Origin: Pomphorhynchus laevis
Taxonomy: Eukaryota > Acanthocephala > Palaeacanthocephala > Echinorhynchida > Pomphorhynchidae
Assembly: GCA_012934845.2 (NCBI GenBank)
Contig: WNNJ02000507.1
Location: forward strand, 1-64,000
DNA: 64,000 nt
Direction: 5' to 3'
Shown piece after piece: positions 39,725 through 48,574 of this stretch. Every line of letters begins with the position of its first letter. The first letter of the stretch is position 1. Below the pieces are notes generated by a model. The model was given only the letters and a program-made list of their open reading frames with translations. It did not search any database and had not been told where the DNA came from. The translations under genes and the position numbers were made by a program.

Positions 39725-42621
39725 GAGACTTGATTTCATTTCGTACCATCTTATCGAAAAGTCCGGTGAATTACGGTAGTCATCCTATCAGGATTGCATG
39801 TTCCAATGTTCGCAGCTTAGTCTCTAAATTTGATGAGTTCAACTTTTATTTATCAAACAGCGACGTGTCTATTTTCGCACTCACTGAGACCTGGCTGCAC
39901 AGTGGTATTGATGACAATTGTGTTAACATCCCGGGCTTCTCACTATTAAGAACTGACCGAGGAAACACCCGCCGTGGTGGTGGGGTTGCGATCTATGTAG
40001 ACAACAAAATGATTGTGACCAACGTCATGTCATATCGAGATGATGATCTCTCTTGGAGTCGCTCTCTTTAACAGTGAAATCGGGTGATATGACAATGTCG
40101 ATTTGCGTTTGCTATCGTACTCCGCGCACTTGCTGCTTGAAACATGACATGATCAGTTATTTCACGAAAGTGTCGAAACCGTCCAATTTCATTCTTCTTT
40201 GTGACTTTAATATTCCGAACCTAACTGGGAGCTCCCTTTCGAATGTCCTCGCGGTGTAAGTCAGATGGATGTCGACTTATGGACTTTTCTTGTAGACGAT
40301 TTAGCTCTTATACAAGTCACTCAGTCAACTAAGTTTATGGGAAATAGCTCCTCGTTATTGGATTTAGTTTTCAGTAAAACATTTCTTGACATACGTGAAG
40401 TTCAATACGATCCTCCCATTGGACTCAGTGACCATCTTGTCTTTAAGTTTTTTACTGGTTTCTGTGCTGAAGCCCCACCTAATGCAGTTAAGTACTTCAA
40501 ACGCAAATGGAATAAGGTGGATACGGATGCCCTCCGTAAGCTTACAGTACGATTGGGTCTTCACAACAGTGTTGTCAGTGATATCGATGATTGGAAAACT
40601 TTGTCTGTTTCTCTCAACTATCTTACGGATAGTTGAGAGAAACTATCTACGGATTGCGTAGCCCCATTGAAAACTGTACAATCCTCTTCGGAACTTAAAC
40701 CTCCGTGGTTTGATCATGAGTTACTTGACATTTTGAAGATGCGAAATAAACTATTTAAGTCATCTCTGAAAATTCAGGGTTTTCCGTCAGAATACCTTCA
40801 ATATCGTCGTCGTTTCAGCTCTATAAAGAAAATAAAAAGACAAAGGTATGAAGCTGGAATAATATCATCATATCGAACTTCTTCCAAACCATTCTGGCGG
40901 TATGTGAATCAAAATAAAAAATGATTCAATCAATCACAGTGTTAAATCATGGGGCAGAATTGTACGAGAACCTGATGAAATCGTGAGTGTGCTAGCGACA
41001 GCGTTTGAACTTGATTGTTCCACGCCATCTAAAGGCTACCGTATAGCGCACACACCTGAGGCATTCACGTCGTATATGCCGCTTGTTCACCCGGCTGAGG
41101 TTTCGCGGGAACTGCACGGATTGTCACCATATACTTCGGATGGCCCAGACGGTATACACCCCTTTATCCTCCGGAATCTCCATGATCTATTAGCATCGCC
41201 ACTATCAGAGATGTTTAACATGTCGATACATACTTCGCGCATCCCTGATCACTGGAGACAATCTTACGTCATCCCCATTCATAAAAAGGGTAGCAGATGC
41301 GATCCGTTCAATTATCGTGCAGTATGCCTGACGAGTATTGTATGCAAATGCCTAGCGAGGTTTGTGCATAAATACATTACCACTCACATAGAAAGAGGTA
41401 AGCTACTACACCCATCTCAGCATGGCTTTCGTACATGCAGGTCCTGCCTTAGCAATCTAATTACGGCACGTGAAAGTTGGACAGACAGTTGCAAACGGGG
41501 ATATGGTTAATGCAATTTACATTGACTTTAGTAGGGCGTTCGACCGAGTACCGCACGATCTTTTGCTCTTACTGTTGGCTCAGTACGGGATTGATCCGAG
41601 TGTAGTTCGTTGGATCGAGTCGTTCCTGAAAGGTCGATCATATCAAGTTAGGTTAGGGAGTAGCCTTTCTCCTCCACGAAATACTTACGCAGGTGTTCCT
41701 CATGGATCGGTTATGGGACCCTTGTTATTCAATATTTTTCTTCAGGATCTACTTGTAAGATTAGAATGTGATGTACTAGCGTTTGCGGATGACCTGAAGT
41801 TATGGAAGTGTGTTCGTTCATATGATAACTGTTTGGAGCTTCAAGATGACCTCGACACTATAAGCATATGGATCGGGACGACAGGCTTGCTTTTGAATAC
41901 CTCGAAGTGCAGTCACATGCACTTAGGAGTTAAGAAATTTTCTTTTGTGTATAGTTTAGGTGGCTAGCCAATTGAGCAGGTACAGTGCACTAGAGACTTA
42001 GGGGTACTTGTGCACGAATCGTTAAAGAGTCGTCCAAACACAGACAGGATTATTCAGTCGACCAGACAATTGAGCTATGTGCTTCGTAGGTGCTTTCGTT
42101 ACCCATCTGTGTTTTGTCTTAAAGTGATGTACAACTCAATAATTAGGCCCATTCTTTTATACTGTACACCAGCAACATTTCCGTGCACGCGAGGCGAGCT
42201 GAATGATTTAGAAAATGTTCTTCGCAGGTTGACGAGGTGCTGTCGTCTTCCGAGTAGTTATTCTTATAGGGATCGCTTGCGAGAGATAGGCATACCGTCG
42301 GTTCGGTCTGAGATAGTGTGTAGCGACATCTTATGCTTCAGATATATGTTACTCGAACGTGATGGGTGGCCGGCAAACTGTATCCATCGGAACAAACGTG
42401 ATACGAATCGGGGCCACTCTTTGACTGTGAAAACGCTGCACCATTGGAAGCTTTCTAGAATCAGTCGCCTATCGTACAGGGCGGTGAGGATGTGGAACTT
42501 ACTTCCGGAGGATATGGTCGCTATTCAGAGTAGACAGCAGTTCATGCGGAGGATGGAGCAATGGCTGTGCGAGACAAACTCACAGTCTATACCGGATCGT
42601 TATCCTTGGGAGGAATGTTGA
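39637..42621 (+). pseudogene. E1 ORF2, endonuclease and reverse transcriptase, broken
   Basis: Successive pieces are: 39637-40071, endonuclease start (CSNVRSLVSKFDEF, FALTETWLHS); 40053-40259 (VCYRTPRT, LLCDFNIPN, with CDFN for GDFN); 40265-40636 (LLDLVFSKTF, GLSDHLVF); 40667-40924, linker (PPWFDHELL); 40983-41510, fingers (DGPDGIHPFILR, HKKGSRCDPFNYRAV); 41470-41967 (AIYIDFSRAFDRVPHDL, GVPHGSVMGPLLF, AFADDLKLW); and 42010-42621, C-terminus (MWNLLPEDM). Frame changes lie between most of them. PHG stands for the usual PQG. Confidence 0.85.
40607..40643. repeat. Perfect 16-bp stem inside E1 ORF2
   Basis: GTTTCTCTCAACTATC, loop TTACG, then its exact complement. E2 has no such palindrome at this place, so it arose in E1 as a small inverted duplication. 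It also brings a stop at 40634-40636. Confidence 0.85.
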
Positions 42622-42773
42622 ATTTTTTTTCTTTTCAATTTTTTTTTCTTTTTTTTCATGTGATCAGACAAAACAGCCCTACGGCTACAGTCCTGTAATT
42701 GAATAAATAAATTATATTATATTATAATATTATATATTATAATATAATATAATATAATTTATTATATTATAAT

Positions 42774-43574
42774 ATGTTATTATCCATCCATAAAAATTTG
42801 CCACTTAAGAGTTTAAATTTATTAAACTTAATAAGAATAATACTGATGAAGAATATACTTTCTTATGAAGAAAGTATATATCTAGATATGAACATTAAAT
42901 TAACATCAATTAAATCTAATTTATATCGTAAAGATGACATATTTAAATTTACAAGAAACATATTTTTGCATGAGCATTCATGCATACCATATAATATAAA
43001 ATATAATACATTAAATAATGAAATTTTAAAAATTGCAACAATTTGTAACGATATTGTTTTTCTTCAAAATCATTTAAATTATTTAATAGATGAATATTTT
43101 AAATAAATAAATAATTTAAATAAAGAAGGTGTATATCTAGATCTGAACATTAAATTAACATTAATTAAAACTACTATTAATTTATATCGTAAAGATGACA
43201 TATTTAAATTTACAAGAAACATATTTTTGCATGAGCATTCATGCATAACATATAATATAAAATATAATACATTAAATAATGAAATTTTAAGAATTGCAAC
43301 AATATGTAATGATATTGGCTTTCTTCAAAATCATTTAAATAATTTAATAGAAACATATTTTAAACTAGGTTACTATAAAAATAACATCAAGCAGAAAATA
43401 TTAAAATACATAAATCAACACAATAATATAAAATATAAACAATTAAATAATAAAATTTTAAGAATTGCGACCATCTGTAACTATATTGGCTTTCTTCAAA
43501 TAAATAATTTAAAAGATACGAATTTTAAAATCTACATATTTTGTTGGGTCTACAAAATATGTAGACTCGTTTAA
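42774..43574 (+). other. Unknown AT-rich ORF built of repeated modules
   Basis: Two open frames, 42774-43106 (110 residues) and 43227-43574 (115 residues), share the module FLHEHSCI-PYNIKYNTLNNE, ILRIATICNDIGFLQNHLN and NLIETYFK. A third, shorter copy of the module follows in the second frame. At DNA level the unit is about 250 bp (42895-43105, 43138-43362), plus a partial unit to about 43505. The DNA is extremely AT-rich and Lys/Ile/Asn-dominated. I do not recognise it; the spacing weakly recalls a piece of McrC-type proteins, but I would not assign it. A related scrap lies at 48490-48560, on the far side of E2. Confidence 0.45.
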
Positions 43575-43918
43575 GTGATCTGAGTTGTTTCACTAACATA
43601 TCATTATAAACCACTTGACTTAGATTTTAGACATAATATTCATACAATATTATGTTTGGATTTTTAAGTTTAGTAAATTCTATTGAAAATAGAATTAATC
43701 GAAAATATTGAATTAAGGAAAACCATTAGCGGACAATTTTGAAGTAAAAATTTTCTTGATTACAACATCTTACAGAAATTACACAAATTACAAGTCTTGA
43801 GAATCAGTTCAAAATTTGAACTTTCTTGGCTGCTTAATAAACTACTTACAAATTGGAACTACTTACACAATACAAATTCGACACAGACAATTATACCGAA
43901 GAACCAATATCAAACATC

Positions 43919-45154
43919 ATGGTCAAACAGAGGAAGACTACAAAGCGAGCTATTGCAACAAAGTTTGTGGATCATCAGATTCAATGTTCTAGTGAAGATT
44001 GTAGTGTGTGGACAAGTGTATCGTTTCCGGAGGAAAAGAAATCTGCGCTATCGAATAAATCATTTTACTGTGGGTACTGCTGCGCATCTTTGCTAATTCA
44101 TTTGAAGGGCCATTGTGACGAGAAAATATCTACAAATGCTTCGGAAAGGAACACATATTCAAAAAGTTGCATCGATCGGGAAGTACAAAGTTCTGGCGAA
44201 TCAGATACCTATAAAGATATACCCATTCAAGAGTTTCACGTTCAGAACACTAAAAATACAAATAGCGAAATACCAAGTTCATCCCGTATCTGGAAAAAAG
44301 GTCATCCAAATTCACGCGTGATGCAAACGTTGAGTAAGAAATTTGAAGGCAATAGTGCGTCGTCAATATCGGTTGTTAGTGGTGAGCCGTCGGTGTCGCT
44401 GGACAATGATGCTTTGAAGGTATCGGACAATTACGAAGTATCGTCTATATCGGTGATTAATGATTATCGCAATGAAATCGGTATAACTGGAGTCACCGAT
44501 GAACGAGCTTCACACAATGATACAGACGTCGATATAGATAATGTTCACTCAGCTTTCAAGTGTATTTGTTCAAATGAGATGGAACAAGGGCGAGACGCAA
44601 GAAGCAAACCGGATGAGGGTGGTGACGGCAGCGATTCTTTCAGCAAAAAAACGTATTTTGATAATAAAAGTCACACAGATCGCAATCATACATTAAATAG
44701 GGGCTGTAACATACTTATTTGGGGTTTAGATGAGTCATCAGCCTCAAGTGCACAGGAGCGGCTTGATGATGATATTGCCGGTTTACGTGTGTTCTTTTCT
44801 AATTTGCTCGAAAAAGGTGAGGAAGAGGTCGCATCGTCTATTTTAGTAAGGCAGCTCTATAGGTTGGGTAAGAAAAACGATAGATCACGATTGCTAAAGG
44901 TTGTGTTAGGATCGGCAGAGCAAGCAAAGTGTCTTTTAGACCGTGGTTATCGACTTAAAGGTAACAAAATACGAATTTTACGTGATCTTTCTCTCGAAGA
45001 CAGGCAAAAATTGAAGGATATCAAGGCGGAACTTCATTACAGGCTGCAAAACGGTGAATCGAATCTGTGCATTCGAAATTTTCGGGTTGTGAGGTGGCGT
45101 CCTGCAGTTCGATGGAGATCGATCAATCTTTCTCTAGACCTTACAACGCCATGA
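43919..45154 (+). CDS. E2 ORF1, RNA-binding protein with zinc motif and RRM-like domain
   Basis: 411 residues from ATG 43919. The frame is open 66 bp further upstream, but without an ATG. Residues about 22-52 hold C-x4-C-x22-C-x2-C (CSSEDCSVW...FYCGYC), spaced as in A1. A polar, probably disordered stretch follows. The C-terminal domain runs from NILIWGLDESSAS (about residue 262) through ERLDDDIAGLRVFFSNLLEK, LYRLGKKNDRSRLLKVVLG, NKIRILRDLSLEDRQKLKDI and NLCIRNFRVVRWRPAVRW. This is the RRM-like plus C-terminal arrangement of CR1/L2-type ORF1, which binds element RNA in a ribonucleoprotein. Its stop overlaps the ORF2 start as ATGA. Confidence 0.88.
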   Translation: MVKQRKTTKRAIATKFVDHQIQCSSEDCSVWTSVSFPEEKKSALSNKSFYCGYCCASLLIHLKGHCDEKISTNASERNTYSKSCIDREVQSSGESDTYKDIPIQEFHVQNTKNTNSEIPSSSRIWKKGHPNSRVMQTLSKKFEGNSASSISVVSGEPSVSLDNDALKVSDNYEVSSISVINDYRNEIGITGVTDERASHNDTDVDIDNVHSAFKCICSNEMEQGRDARSKPDEGGDGSDSFSKKTYFDNKSHTDRNHTLNRGCNILIWGLDESSASSAQERLDDDIAGLRVFFSNLLEKGEEEVASSILVRQLYRLGKKNDRSRLLKVVLGSAEQAKCLLDRGYRLKGNKIRILRDLSLEDRQKLKDIKAELHYRLQNGESNLCIRNFRVVRWRPAVRWRSINLSLDLTTP

Positions 45155-48033
45155 TTGGACATCTAGTGGATATATGTTTGGAAAGGAAGTTGCCATCTAA
45201 TTGTTCAGAGAGAATATGTAATAATGAATGTCCTCTGGTGGTAGGTTACTCCAATATCAGAAGCTTACCTGCTCAATTGTCTGAAGTGCAGCAGTTTATA
45301 TCTTTTAAAGATTTTGACGTGTTTTGCATTTCTGAGTCATGGCTTCATTATCAAATTAATGATGACCTTATGGCTATCTCTGGGTATCGACTTTTGAGAG
45401 CAGATAGAGTTGCAGGTCGTCGTGGCGGGGGTGTTGCTGCTTATATTAAAAACACCTTATCAATTACGAAGATTACTGAATTGTGCGATGATCACTATTC
45501 ATTCGAGTTATTGTCATTCTGCGTCAATGATACTCATTGTTCAATAGATATCTGCGTCGTATACAGATCACCCTCAGTTCATACACAGTTAGATCTTCTG
45601 AAAAATCAGTTAAGATCATTCTGCTCCTCAAATTATTTCTTCCTTATTGGGGATTTTAATCTTCCTCAAGTTAACTGGATTAGTAACAACCGGTATTACT
45701 ATAATGTCGAAAACTGCGAGCTTGCTGAATTCTTGCTGGCAGAGCTTCTCCTGATCCAACATATTAATCAGCCAACATGTATATCGTCTCAACCAGAGAC
45801 AATATTAGATCTTGGGTTTACCAAGCGCATTGAAGATGTAATCAGAGTTGATTTCGAGTCTCCTTTAGGAACCAGTGACCATTGTGTGATTTCAGTACAG
45901 ATTGCTCACACTTTACAACGACGATCTAAGTGCAGTGGCATCGGAATTCGTAACTGGAATCGAGTAAATGTGGAAGATCTCCAACTCTATAGTCATCAGC
46001 TGAACTTCGGATCTGCTGATCTTCCAATTGATGATCATTTATCGTTAGTGACCAGTAACCTCATAACCATTTCGGATACGTTTGCACCAATAAGAAATAG
46101 GGCTTACAAGACGACAACGCCATTGTGGTTCGACAATGAGTTGGAGACTACGATAAAGGAAAGAAATCGATTATGGCGAATCTCTCAACGTAACACTGTT
46201 ACGCACCGTGAGTACAAAACTCTTCGCAATCTATGCAACCAACTAAAACGCTCAAAAAGAAAAACATTTGAAGAGGGTATTGCTTCTGACATTAACAGGT
46301 CACCTAAACGTTTTTGGGCATACGTTAGACATCGTCGAATCCTACCTTCTACGATTAATTGTGTACGTTTAGAAAGTGGTGATGTAGTTGACAAGGAGGC
46401 TATTGTGGAAGCTCTTGCAAGCAGTTTTGTAGTATCTCCATCCTCGCAATCGAATATTGACCAGATACAGTACCCGCCCAACTTACAATCTAACTTACCA
46501 ATATCTCCTATTAATGTCATTGAAGTTCAGTCTGAACTCCATAAATTAAATAGTTTTGGCTCTGCAGGACCAGATGGTGTATCCCCTTTTCTTTTGCGTA
46601 CTCTGTCGCACATTATTGCTCCAAGCCTTACGTCTCTATTTCATCGAAGCTTACAGTATTCGTGGATTCCTGATGATTGGAAAAGGGCAATTGTTGTACC
46701 TATTCCAAAGAAACAGTTGGCACTAACTTGTTCAGATTTTAGACCAATTAGTCTTACCAGTGTTATTTCTAAAATTATGGAGAGACTCATTGCGAAGAGA
46801 ATACGTGAACATCTAAATTTATATCAAATTCTTGATGATTCTCAGCACGGCTTCCGACCTGGTCGCTCGTGCCTAACTAATCTGTTGAATGCTCGCGAAC
46901 ATTGGGTAGCTGCTCTTAGTTCGGGTCTTACAGTTGATATAATATTTCTTGATTTCTCTAAGGCCTTTGATAGAGTTCCACATGCTGGTTTAGATTCACT
47001 ACTACGTCATTACGGTGTACCTACGACAATTTGCAACTGGATTAAGACATTTCTCGAGGATCGATCATTCGTTGTGCGATTAGATGAAGTTTTGTCAACA
47101 GCTCGACGTGTTCATTCGGGTGTTCCTCAGGGCACGGTCCTAGGTCCACTTCTCTTTATCATCTTTTTGAATGACCTACTCCTAAGGTTAAAGTGTCCTC
47201 ACCTGGCATTTGCTGACGATGTTAAAATATGGGCAACAACCCAAAACGAGGCGGATTGTGAATTTTTACAATGTGACCTTAACCGTATCGGGACTTGGTG
47301 TAATAGCACTGGCTTGATACTCAACGCGACAAAATGTGTATGGATCAGATTGGGTAGAGATAAAACTCATTTCGATTACAAAATAAATGGACACTCAATC
47401 AAGCGAGTCTCAGAACATCCCGACCTGGGAGTGATAATTCACGAATCGCTAAAGACAAGAGCAAATAGTGATCACGCGCGGTTAAAAGCGATACGTGCCT
47501 TATACTGCATAAAAATGACTTTTGCAAAATTATCGCCGCAAATCTTCGCCAAACTTTATTGTGCCCTAGTAAGACCACATCTTGAGTATTGTGTACAGGC
47601 AACCTTTCCAACGACCAGGAGTGAGTTGAATAACTTGGAAAGTGTAATGAGACGAGCTTCTCGGATGTGTTGTCAAGGAAGCTTTATTTCAAGATTAAGA
47701 TGTTTGAACGTTTTATCAGTGAGGTATCGGTATCTTTTTCTTGATCTGATTACACTTTGGAAAATTGTACATTCAGCTGATGGCTTTCCTTTGGGTGTAG
47801 TTAGATTTCGAGATAATTCGAGATTGCGAGGCCATTGTAAGATGCTTTTTAAAAAATTACCGGGTAAGCTGCGAAAATTTTACAGACTGTCTGAACGGGC
47901 AGTAGATGTTTGGAATAGTTTGCCTGAACCTGTCGCTGCCATCACCAATTTCCTCGCTTTCAAAAACAGGGTTCGACGTTGGATATACGTCCAGGCTGAT
48001 TTGTCACCTTTTCTAACCTACCCATTTGGTTGA
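45151..48033 (+). CDS. E2 ORF2, intact endonuclease-reverse transcriptase
   Basis: 960 residues if the start is ATG 45151 (in ATGA with the ORF1 stop). An in-frame ATG at 45112 would add 13 residues. Endonuclease: YSNIRSLPAQ, CISESWLHYQ (Glu), VVYRSPS, LIGDFNLPQVNW (residue about 167) and LGTSDHCVIS. RT: FGSAGPDGVSPFLLRTL, DFRPISLTSVISKIMERLI, HGFRPGRSCLTNLLNAREHW, IFLDFSKAFDRVPHAGL, SGVPQGTVLGPLLFIIFL and LAFADDVKIWATT (FADD at about 687). The C-terminus reads RLRGHCKML and VDVWNSLPEPVAAITNF. All catalytic residues I can check are present. It should make the whole target-primed machinery. Translation presumably needs reinitiation or leaky scanning after ORF1. Confidence 0.92.
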   Translation: MIGHLVDICLERKLPSNCSERICNNECPLVVGYSNIRSLPAQLSEVQQFISFKDFDVFCISESWLHYQINDDLMAISGYRLLRADRVAGRRGGGVAAYIKNTLSITKITELCDDHYSFELLSFCVNDTHCSIDICVVYRSPSVHTQLDLLKNQLRSFCSSNYFFLIGDFNLPQVNWISNNRYYYNVENCELAEFLLAELLLIQHINQPTCISSQPETILDLGFTKRIEDVIRVDFESPLGTSDHCVISVQIAHTLQRRSKCSGIGIRNWNRVNVEDLQLYSHQLNFGSADLPIDDHLSLVTSNLITISDTFAPIRNRAYKTTTPLWFDNELETTIKERNRLWRISQRNTVTHREYKTLRNLCNQLKRSKRKTFEEGIASDINRSPKRFWAYVRHRRILPSTINCVRLESGDVVDKEAIVEALASSFVVSPSSQSNIDQIQYPPNLQSNLPISPINVIEVQSELHKLNSFGSAGPDGVSPFLLRTLSHIIAPSLTSLFHRSLQYSWIPDDWKRAIVVPIPKKQLALTCSDFRPISLTSVISKIMERLIAKRIREHLNLYQILDDSQHGFRPGRSCLTNLLNAREHWVAALSSGLTVDIIFLDFSKAFDRVPHAGLDSLLRHYGVPTTICNWIKTFLEDRSFVVRLDEVLSTARRVHSGVPQGTVLGPLLFIIFLNDLLLRLKCPHLAFADDVKIWATTQNEADCEFLQCDLNRIGTWCNSTGLILNATKCVWIRLGRDKTHFDYKINGHSIKRVSEHPDLGVIIHESLKTRANSDHARLKAIRALYCIKMTFAKLSPQIFAKLYCALVRPHLEYCVQATFPTTRSELNNLESVMRRASRMCCQGSFISRLRCLNVLSVRYRYLFLDLITLWKIVHSADGFPLGVVRFRDNSRLRGHCKMLFKKLPGKLRKFYRLSERAVDVWNSLPEPVAAITNFLAFKNRVRRWIYVQADLSPFLTYPFG

Positions 48034-48054
48034 TCTTTTTTCTGTATTGTGTGA

Positions 48055-48105
48055 TCGGCTTAAAGCCTTATGGCTAAGTCTGAACTTGATAATAATAATA
48101 TGCTT
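48055..48105 (+). other. E2 3'-terminal stem-loop and tail
   Basis: GGCTTAAAGCCTTATGGCTAAG can pair AGCC with GGCT around TTAT, with a second option pairing GGCTTA and TAAGCC-like words. GATAATAATAATATG follows. Position and tail match those of E1, G1, G2 and the fragment at 17395. Confidence 0.6.
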
Positions 48106-48120
48106 TCTATTAGAAAAAGC

Positions 48121-48240
48121 TATTAGGTAATCAAATTTTATCAGTGGAAATAAGTCATTTGTATGTATTTGACCATGCCGCTATGTTGGGTCAAGGAATA
48201 GGGGCCGAAACCTGATAACATAGCACTTAATCATGATGAT
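48121..48240 (-). repeat. Repeat motif R, copy 3, inverted
   Basis: The complement contains TATGTTATCAGGTTTCGGCC, CCTATTCCTTGACCCAACAT, AATGACTTATTTCCACTGAT and TTTGATTACCTAATA. It matches 38600-38720 over about 115 bp in the opposite orientation. Confidence 0.75.
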
Positions 48241-48282
48241 CTCTTATCCTTATTCTGATACTACTTCTGTTATACTACTTCC

Positions 48283-48361
48283 AACACACCGCTATTCGAC
48301 TGAACCACCCGGGGTCTTTCATCCCCCGAAGAGTCCAATCGAGGCGGACTATGCTGGGTAA
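48283..48361 (-). mobile_element. LINE C copy C5, tiny 3' fragment
   Basis: ATTCGACTGAACCACCCGGG followed by GAGTCCAATCGAGGCGGACT matches the 3' region of C3 (29215-29285) and C1 (5097-5115). Only about 80 bp remain. Confidence 0.75.
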
Positions 48362-48484
48362 TTCTTATTCTGATACAACTTCTGCTACTTATTAGTCAAT
48401 TGATAAAAAAATAATTGAAAATTAATTAAAGATTAATCTTTAATTAATTAAAGATTAACAATTATTATTTAATTGTTAATCTTT

Positions 48485-48570
48485 ATTATTGATAAAAATT
48501 AACTAGAAACATTTTTGCAGGAGCATTCATACATATTATATAATATTAAATATAATACATCAACCACAAT
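48485..48570 (+). repeat. Fragment of the unknown 42.8-43.5 kb repeat
   Basis: CTAGAAACATTTTTGCAGGA followed by GCATTCATACATA and AATATAATACATCAACC matches the module at 42950-43010 and 43212-43275 with several changes. Confidence 0.65.
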
Positions 48571-48574
48571 AATT

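Larger units (their letters stand above)
38806..42720 (+). mobile_element. LINE E copy E1, 5'-truncated and broken
   Basis: ORF1 C-terminal part (38822-39724), overlapping ORF2 in several frames (39637-42621), then a 3' UTR with T runs, a stem AGCCCTACGGCT (about 42677) and GAATAAATAAATTATA. Same layout as E2, about 5 kb downstream. The N-terminal zinc motif of ORF1 is absent, so the copy starts inside ORF1. ORF2 has about five frame changes. Confidence 0.85.
43815..48110 (+). mobile_element. LINE E copy E2, full length with both ORFs intact
   Basis: The leader TTTGAACTTTCTTGGCTGCT (43817) is shared with A1. ORF1 is 43919-45154 and ORF2 45151-48033. The 3' UTR is only about 75 bp, with a stem TTAAAGCCTTATGGCT and a GATAATAATAAT tail. 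About 4.3 kb. No stop or frame change was found in either ORF, so it may be active. The exact 5' end and target duplication could not be fixed by eye. Confidence 0.88.

Noticed and set aside
42774-43574. McrC-like restriction protein
   Set aside because: Only a vague resemblance in the spacing of NN-ILK-AT type residues. No partner gene or nuclease motif is present, and the low-complexity AT bias can create it.
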